Assembly (NCBI GenBank): GCA_022264855.1
Contig: JABYQU010000039.1
Location: 186,001 to 250,000 of the forward strand
From: Lenzites betulinus
Lineage: Eukaryota; Basidiomycota; Agaricomycetes; Polyporales; Polyporaceae
DNA: 64,000 bases
Reading direction: 5' to 3'
Of this stretch, positions 56,975 to 64,000 are shown in pieces (the first letter of the stretch is position 1; the number at the start of each line of letters is the position of its first letter). The position numbers and the translations under genes are program-made. Below the pieces are notes generated by a model, which was not told the DNA's origin, ran no database searches, and saw only the letters and a list, made by a program, of their open reading frames with translations.

Positions 56975-59075
56975 ATGGTGGGGAGGAAGCGAAGGGAGGA
57001 AGCTGCAGGGCAGCGGGTCCGCGGGATAAATAGCGGAGGGCGGAGAAGAGGAAGGAGGGAGGGAGGGAGGGACGAGGACCGTAGTGGGCGGGAGCTCGAG
57101 AGGGACAGACAGACTCAGGGACGGCCCTTATAAAACCTGCTACGCGCCAGACTCCCATCCCATCTTATCTCAGATCCGTGCATACAATGCATCCCGTCCC
57201 CCGCGCTCCCTCACGCGTCCCGTTTCCCCTCTCGCACGCCGCGCTGTTAGCAGCACATCCGCATGCCGCGTCGCGGGCGTCGCGAGTCGAGCAGAGCGCA
57301 GTGGACGGAGACGGGAAGGGCAACGTCTCACTGGGAAACCGGACGCTGACAGAGGCGGATTACGTCGCACGGGGCGCCGGCGCCCCCGGTCCGCGGCAGC
57401 ACTTCCGAGGCCGGCTGGCGCTGGCGCCCACAAGCGTCCATTCGTCCGCACGCGTGTTCTGCAGCTCCGATTCATATGTTGTCGCGACGACCGACCTCCG
57501 CCCTCGTACGTTTCCTCTCCGAACACACGCCCGAGCTGGCCACTCTCTCCGCACCCTTGGCGTCTATGATCCTCCGCCTGCCAATCACCCGCTGCGCACG
57601 CCGTTTAGCCGGCACGCCTCGTAACCCTTCTCGGATGTTCTCCAGCCTTGTCCTAGTACCTGCCTCCTGCCCGAGTCCGCACACCCACCCCGCCTGCCTT
57701 CTCTCTTCCGAATCTTCCTTGCTCTTCTGCCGGTCGCTGACGTCGCCTCTCCGCGCACTAGCAACCCACCGCGAAACCCGCCAGCTATCCAGAGTCGCCA
57801 TCGCGCCGGCCAGCCGCGCACGCCCATCTCTGATCGAGGTCCGCTGCGCTGCTAGATTACGCACGTCCCTGCACCAGATCTCTCGCGTACCTATATCCAT
57901 CCTCTCCCTCCCCACGCTCCATTCCTCCACGTGTTCCTAGTACTAGTACTCCTCTACTTATCGTCGATGCAGTGCATGCCATCTAATTGATGCTACTCAA
58001 CGCTGCCAGTTTGAATATCGTGTCCCCAATATTTGGCCTTTCTACCTCCGAGCACAAGTAATACAGAGCTGCACCGTGTCCCGTCTCCGCCGATCAATAA
58101 TAATTCACCGGCAACGTCCTCGTCACTCTGTCCAGCTCCGGCCTGACTCCAGGAATATCGCGCGTCCCCGATGGCCTATCTACCTCCTCCGGGCACAAGT
58201 AATGACAGAACTACACAACGTAGTCCTCCGATCACTCGTACTGCACCCCGGCACCGTCCTCGTCATTCTGACCAGCTGAGCTCCGGCCTGACGGCAGCCT
58301 TCGCGTCCGCTCGCCGTGCGCAGACTCTCGGACGCTGCGGCAGTCGTTCCGCGTCCGGAGTCCTGACTCTAACGTCAGAGCTCCGAGCTGCGTGTATCCA
58401 CCGTCGACTCCGTCTGACTCTACCCGCAACGGAACCGTCGTCGCCCAGACACGACGAGCTCGACTCCGGTGTGTGAACCACGCTGCGTTGCGCGCGCTCC
58501 GGCCAGGCATCATCATCTTGCACTGATAGATTATCTAGCGAAAATCCGAATCTGACCTGATTCCACCCTCGGTCAATCACACCCTGCAGCACCCTGCAAC
58601 TCCGCGCTCCCCGTCGTGCGAAGGCAAACGTCACAAACGCCGATCCATACAGTTCGCATTTTGAACGTCAAGAATCTATACACTGACAGCATCCAATGCG
58701 GTGAGTATCGCGCGCGCCGCATCCGGCAAAGCTCGGATTCATATTTCAGATCTCCCCTCCCCCTGCCCCTCTCCGGGGCTTCGATCATGAAAGCCGGCCA
58801 TCACCCCCGCCCCCTCAGGCCCGCCCCGCGAAGGTCCAGGCGCCGCGCGGGCGCCCGCCGCAGATTGGCTGCACGCGCGGTTCCCGGTGCGATCGGAGCG
58901 CGGGAACGCATGCTGCCCTCGGTCCTCGGGCGCTCGGCCGTATGCAGGTCGCAACGCCTTTTGGCACTCCGGCGCGAACGTGCACTGATAGCCACGACGA
59001 CATCGGACAGAGTCACTGTTGGAGGGGCGCCGCTGTGCCGCGCATTGCCAGGCTGTGACCGCCGTGCCCGGGCTC
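56975..59075. other. 2.1-kb intergenic region before the ABC transporter
   Basis: It holds the ABC transporter's 5' flank with a GGGA-rich tract (about 57046-57075), a plus-strand TATAAAA at 57130, and the tandem duplication at 58013-58294. Plus-strand frames at 57187-57624 and 57476-57940 lack recognisable domains; a small gene driven by the TATA box cannot be excluded. Confidence 0.4.
58013..58294 (+). repeat. Degenerate 140-bp tandem duplication
   Basis: Two units start GAATATCG at 58013 and 58153. They share GTCCCC...GGCC...TCTACCTCC...GCACAAGTAAT, then GTCCTCGTCA and CTCCGGCCTGAC at matching offsets. The copies differ at many bases, so the duplication is old. Confidence 0.65.
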
Positions 59076-61763
59076 TCACCCGGAGCGCTGTTGGAAGACG
59101 GGCACCTCCGCGATGAAGCTGCGGGGCACGCCAGACACGCCGCGCGCGTACACCTGCGTGGTGTATATCTGTGCGTGTCCATCTCGCGCTCAGCACCGGT
59201 CACGTCCAAACATAGCGCGCTCGGGGACTCACCAGCTCGTCGTAGATGATCACGGGCACCTTCTTGTCCGCGAGTGACGACCCCGGGTGGATCTTCACGA
59301 TCTGCAACGGAACCCCCGTCAACCTCAATGAACCCGCGCCAGTCGCACACAGCAGCCCGCTCACCGACGCGCCCATGACCTGCTTGTACGACCCGTCCGT
59401 CTGGAGGAACGCCGTGTTCTGCACGAGCCCGCGCACGAGCGCCCGCAGCACCGGGCCCTCCGCGTCGCCCGCGCTCGCGCCGCACTCGACGCCCAGGCGC
59501 GCACACACCTCGCGCAGCTGCGCGCGGATGCTCACCGCCTCGGCCAGACAGCGCTCGTTCACGTACATGCGGCGGCACCACTCGCGCCGCGCGGCCTTGC
59601 CCTCGCCCGCGGCCACGACGTCCTCGTACGCGCGCACGACGTTCAGCACCGTGAGGTGGTCGCCCGCCGGGTGGCGGAAACGGCGCCGCGCGTCCGCGGC
59701 GTCGTCCCGCGCGGCGTGCGTGTCGACGAAGAGGTGCGCGGACGCGGAGAGCACGGCGACGATCGTGAGCACCTCAGCGGCGCATCCGAGCGCGGCGGCC
59801 GCGAGCAGGGCGCGGGCAAGGGGCGGCTCGAGCGGGAAGGCGGCCATCTGTCGCCCGAGCGGCGTGAGTGCCTTGCGGTTGTCGAGCGCGCCGAGCAGGA
59901 AAAGTGTCTTCAGCGCGGAGACGACTGTCTCGGCGTCGGGCTTGTCCATGAAGTCGAGCTCCTCGAGGTCTTGCCCGAGGCACTTGAGCTGGAGGAGGCT
60001 CGACGTCAGTGTGCAGCGGCGGATTTCAGGCTCTGCCGTGGGCGGCATGCTGTCGAAGGCGTCCTTGGTGTACAGGCGGAAACAAAAGCCTGCGCCCTGT
60101 GGGAGACACGTTGAAGGACAGTATTTGCCTAACGGGGAATGGAACGTACTTCACGACCGGCGCGACCGGCGCGCTGCACGGCAGAGGACTGCGTGATATC
60201 TCGAGTCAATAGGGTATCAAATCCTAGGGGAGGAATAGTCAGCAGGTGTATTCTATTGTCGTTCGACACTCGGGCTTACCGCTTCCCGTTTGTCGGGCGA
60301 CATAACGCTTTTCTTTGCATTTACCGGTATCGATGACATATTTGATCCCGGGGATAGTAATAGACGTCTCCGCGATATTTGTCGCCAGGATACACTTGCG
60401 CATACCGGGCGGCGTAGGCGAAAATATCCGCGCCTGCTGACTGGGAGGCAACGCAGCATACATCGGGCAAATTAACACCTAGGCCACGTCAGCTTTCTCG
60501 TTGACTCTCCAAGATTAGTCTGGCTTACTCCCGGCATGTCCTTCGGCAGCTGATTGGCGTACAGCTGGATCGACTTGTCCAGGCTCTCAATGTCCTCCTG
60601 TCCGGGCAAGAAGATGAGCACGTCCCCCTGTGGGCGGTCCGTGTGTATCTGGAAGAACGTTCGCAGGGCAGCGTCCACGTAATCGGGCTGACCGGCGGAC
60701 GTGTGATAGACGGTCACTGGGTGCTGCCTCCCCTTCACATACACTATCTTCGCCCTACAGCACGCAGGCTGGTCAGTCGCACACACGGCGCGCGCAGGTG
60801 CCGCGGGACGCACTTGTTATAGAACCTGCTGAACTTCTCCGCTTCGAGCGTGGCACTCATGATGACGACCTTGAGCGGCGTCAGCTTCGCGGCGGGGGCC
60901 TTGCCTTTGGCGTCCGCAGGTGCGTTCCGCGTCTTCTGGATCGTCTTCAGGTTCGCAATGAGGAGGTCCGTGCGGAGCGTGCGCTCGTGCGCCTCGTCAA
61001 CGACGACGACACTGTAACGCGAGAGCAGGGGGTCCCCGAGGAGCTCGCGCACAAGCATGCCGTCCGTGACATATTTGATGCGCGTGTCCGAAGATGAGGC
61101 CTCGTCGAAACGGACGGAGTACCCCACTAGAGAGCCGACAGACGTGCCCTGCTCGGCAGCGACACGGGACGCGAGGGATGTTGCTGCGACTTTGCGCGGT
61201 TGGGTTACGGCGATCATGCCAGACCCGGCCAGGCCCGCTTCGAGCAGGTACTGCGGAACCTCTGCCGGTACGTTGAGATGGGCAAGCACGAGTTCAGGTG
61301 GGGAGACATACGCGTGGTCTTGCCGGAGCCTGTCTCTCCGATGAGCACCGTTACATCGTTGCGGCGGATGATGTCTACGATGGCATCCTTGCCTGTGCAA
61401 TGTATGCGCGCATTCAGTGACTTGCAAACCGTAATAAAATCATGAAGACCTACCGGTATATATAGGCAGCTCTTTCCGTTGTTTCTGCAACGATGCGTCT
61501 TTCGAGGACGACGCGGAGGAATTTCCTGTGGGCGCAGACAGGCGTGGTTTCTTCCTGGCTTGATCTGGGTTGCGGCCTGACTTGCTCGGGGTTGATGCGT
61601 GCTTTTTCGACCGTTTGACCTCCATGTCATCGTCAGACACATCAACCCAAGCGTGCTCGCGCTTGAGTGCTCGTTTCTGGGGTGTGCCGTGCGAGGAATG
61701 CCTCCGGCGGGGGTTAGAGTGTGGCGAGTTGGACATGGCCTTCAGGGCTGATATCTTGGCCAT
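59076..61763 (-). CDS. DEAH-box RNA helicase, DHX33/Dhr2-like
   Basis: About eight exons, roughly 750 residues. The N-terminal 100 residues are basic ([17 protein letters not shown]). The helicase core shows motif [10 protein letters not shown], Ia TQPRKVAA, Ib TDGML, motif [51 protein letters not shown] and [12 protein letters not shown] (exon at about 60140-60210). The HA2 region and the OB fold end with [18 protein letters not shown]. The short N-terminus and overall size fit DHX33 of animals and yeast Dhr2, linked to pre-rRNA processing, better than Prp22 or Prp16, which are much longer; Prp43 is the other candidate. The ATG at 61763 is taken; MSNSPHS 27 bp downstream is an alternative. 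Confidence 0.82.
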
Positions 61764-62199
61764 CTCGAGAAGTGGGGGAGGTATCTCAGCGGTAAGCTCT
61801 GTTGTGATTCGTACAAGAGTAGGGGGTGTGAGAGCAGATGGGCAAGTTCATGAGCAATAGAGCGCGGCAGTAGAGGGCGGACTTCCTGCAAGGAGGTCAA
61901 CAAACCACAGAAAAATTCGGTGCGGCAGTAGTGCGCAGATAGACGCCCATGCGCGATCAGACCACCGGCGTCTCGCTCCCACGCGCGCTTGAGCCTCGTC
62001 CGGCTTGCTCTCGTCCACCGCCGTCCTCCAGGCCAGCTGCCTGCTCAAGCTCGTTCGGCAGCCTCTCGACGCTTCTAATCACCGCGTGGAAACTTGGAAA
62101 TTTGCATTGAAGGCTCACAACACTCGAGACGGCGCTCACGATCATCCCTAACGCTCACGACTTCATATCACGACTTTGCCTTCCCATATTGTTATCGAC
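61764..62199. promoter_or_regulatory. Divergent promoter region, DEAH helicase / DUF4203 gene
   Basis: 436 bp between two start codons on opposite strands. No clear TATA box; no gene supported. Confidence 0.4.
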
Positions 62200-64000
62200 A
62201 TGTCGGCCCACACACAGGCCACGCTTACGGCACTCTTGCCCTCATCCCCCTACCTCCTCGCCTATGCTCTGCCACTGCTTTCCTTGTCTTTGCTGCTGAC
62301 CTTCGCCGGAGCGTTCCTCACTCTCGACCGCACGCGCGTCTTCGCCCCGCGCTATGACGCTCTTTCGCCCCCAGAGACGACCAAGATCCAGCACGCAGAG
62401 GCGGCTGTCAAGCGCGTCCTCAGGCTGGAGGGCGGCATTGGCGGCGCTGCGATAGGATTTGTCACAGGAGGTACACAGTCAGTCGCTTGATAGACTATGC
62501 ACGCTTGCTGATATCAGTCAAGTTCATTTCACGACCTTCTTGTCCCTGCTCATTCCCAACACCACCTCCGATGCTCCACTGAAGCTCGGGGCGTTTGTAG
62601 CCGTGTGGCTGCTCTCCGGGATCATATTTGCGGCCCTCGCAGCACGGTGGAAATACGCTGCGCTCGCTTTCGCAGGACTCTCTGGATAGTGCGTATCCTC
62701 GAGGCGTGCTAATCTGGACGTCCACTCACGCGCCGCGCTTTAGCTCCACCCTCGCGCTTGCGCTTGCGGTCATCGTGCACCCATCCCTCCTTACACGCCA
62801 TGTCTTCGTCGCTGTCTTCACGCCTATCGGACTGATCCTCTGCCTTCTTCCCATCGCACGCACACAGCATGTCTTCGTGCGGGTCGGCATGGCGTCCGCA
62901 GGCTCGTTTGGCACGATCCTCGCCATCTCCCTATTGGCCCACCTTTCTGCGTGGGGAGATGTTTGGAGTAGGCTTTGGATCCACGATGGCAGCGAATGGG
63001 GCACGCCGAAGGAGAAGGCCCTCAGCGCCGCCTTCTGCCTGTTTTTGGTCGTCGGCAGCGCTAGTGACTGGTTCCTCAAGGTCAAGCTAGGAGAGAACCC
63101 CGATGAGGTATAGTGTCCCTGTCCTTGTGCCGTGTGCGCCACCATTGAGGGTTTCGTCCAGAAATGGGACAGCTACCTCGCGGAGTATGCGGCGACCCTG
63201 CCCAATGCTCGCGATCGCGCTGGTACGTTCCGGCCCTTGCAGTCGTTCTGGACCCGTCACTTTGGGCACGGGACGGACCCCATCGACAAGGATATCATTT
63301 TCCCGGCAGACGTTGACCTCAAGCGCCCCATACCCGATTCTCCCCTCAAGCTGTACAAGAAGAACTCGATCGCCCGCCCACAATCTCCTGCGCAGGGGGG
63401 CAGCTATTCACGCCCCATCCAGAACTACTGCGCAAGGACCGCAAGCCGGTCTTGAGCAGGGGCCGGACGCGAGAAATCATCAAGTTCGACCCTCACGATC
63501 CGTACACGCTCTCCGACTCGGATGACGAGGACGACCTGATGAAGATCGCGCCCACCTTCCTGCGCGCGCCGACCCGTACAGACTCCATGGCCACTCTCAC
63601 GAACGAGAAACCCTCGCCTGCGAAGGGCGCCCCAGACGGCCGCCGCGCCAAGGTCGATCCCCTTTCGGACGGCGAGGAAGACGTGACATCGGGCGCGAGC
63701 CGGGAACGGACGACATCTCCCACCGGGGACAACTGGTCCCCCGGCTTCATCCGTCGGCACAGCCAGCGGCCGCTCGCGCACAGGCAGTCGACCGCTGCGT
63801 TCTCCCAGGCCGCGTCGAGCAGCAACGGGTCGGGGTCCTCGGCGACGCTCGCGCCTGCGGCGTTCACCCCCGTCCCCGCGACGCCGTCGCTGATCAAGGC
63901 GGTCGAACGGGTCAACGCCGCCCAGCAGGAAGCGTTCGCCAACCAGGCTGCGAGGTCTACGGACGGGCTTCCCATTCCCTCAGCGGGCGCCGAGCAGGCG
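62200..64000 (+). CDS. DUF4203 (TMEM198-like) multi-pass membrane protein (3' partial)
   Basis: Starts at the ATG at 62200 and runs off the window. Seven or so hydrophobic segments lie in the first 280 residues, for example PYLLAYALPLLSLSLLLTFAGAF, LGAFVAVWLLSGIIFAALAA, HVFVAVFTPIGLILCLL and SFGTILAISLLAHLSAW, with Gly-rich turns (GGIGGAAIGFVTGG) typical of the DUF4203/TM7S3-TMEM198 fold. A long cytosolic tail follows: KWDSYLAEYAATLPNARDRAG, then Ser/Pro-rich sequence with DPYTLSDSDDEDDLMK and RVNAAQQEAFANQAARS. Introns at about 62471-62520, 62688-62743, 63108-63160 and 63400. The function of the family in fungi is unknown to me. Confidence 0.75.

Noticed and set aside
57187..57624. Plus-strand frame below a TATAAAA box
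   Set aside because: No domain or conserved pattern is visible; the TATA box may be chance. Expression data would be needed.
1..64000. tRNA and rRNA genes
   Set aside because: No cloverleaf with a GGTTCRA box or rRNA-like block was recognised by eye; a tRNAscan run would be decisive.

Overview
The window looks like nuclear DNA of a filamentous basidiomycete, most likely an Agaricomycete (polypore or mushroom relative). The reasons are many short introns of about 50-65 bp, dense genes on both strands, a GC-rich background, and families typical of that group: FunK1 'fungal-type' protein kinases, EHN-type epoxide hydrolases and a DUF4203 membrane protein. No tRNA, rRNA or organellar gene was recognised.

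Left part (1-16.1 kb). A RING-finger protein (5' end outside the window) is followed by FunK1 copy A. Copy A is split by two transposable elements: a 556-bp solo LTR (5124-5679, 5-bp target duplication) and a 2.6-kb MULE-like element (5730-8327, 9-bp target duplication). The MULE-like element holds a giant palindrome with two 886-bp arms around a 64-bp loop. Taking out both elements and one copy of each target duplication puts the kinase reading frame back together, with its basic tail beyond 8337. FunK1 copies B (minus, one-base frameshift) and C (plus, internal stop and altered splice donor) follow, head to head.

Middle part (16.5-42.0 kb). This is mostly housekeeping: a METTL25/RRNAD1-like methyltransferase divergent from the cohesin loader SCC2, an intact FunK1 copy D, a Sec14-like lipid-transfer protein divergent from the phosphorelay protein YPD1, a DUG2-like glutathione-degradation protein, a predicted mitochondrial protein and an epoxide hydrolase.

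Right part (42.5-64.0 kb). Two intact tandem FunK1 genes (E, F) lie between two epoxide hydrolase genes that point toward each other. Then come a full-length ABCB/MDR transporter, a 2-kb intergenic stretch with a 140-bp tandem duplication, a DHX33/Dhr2-like DEAH helicase and the start of a DUF4203 membrane protein.

The FunK1 genes are the theme of the window. There are six copies, three intact and three broken in different ways. They share one exon pattern and a basic C-terminal tail with a conserved short motif. The housekeeping genes have no obvious functional link to them.
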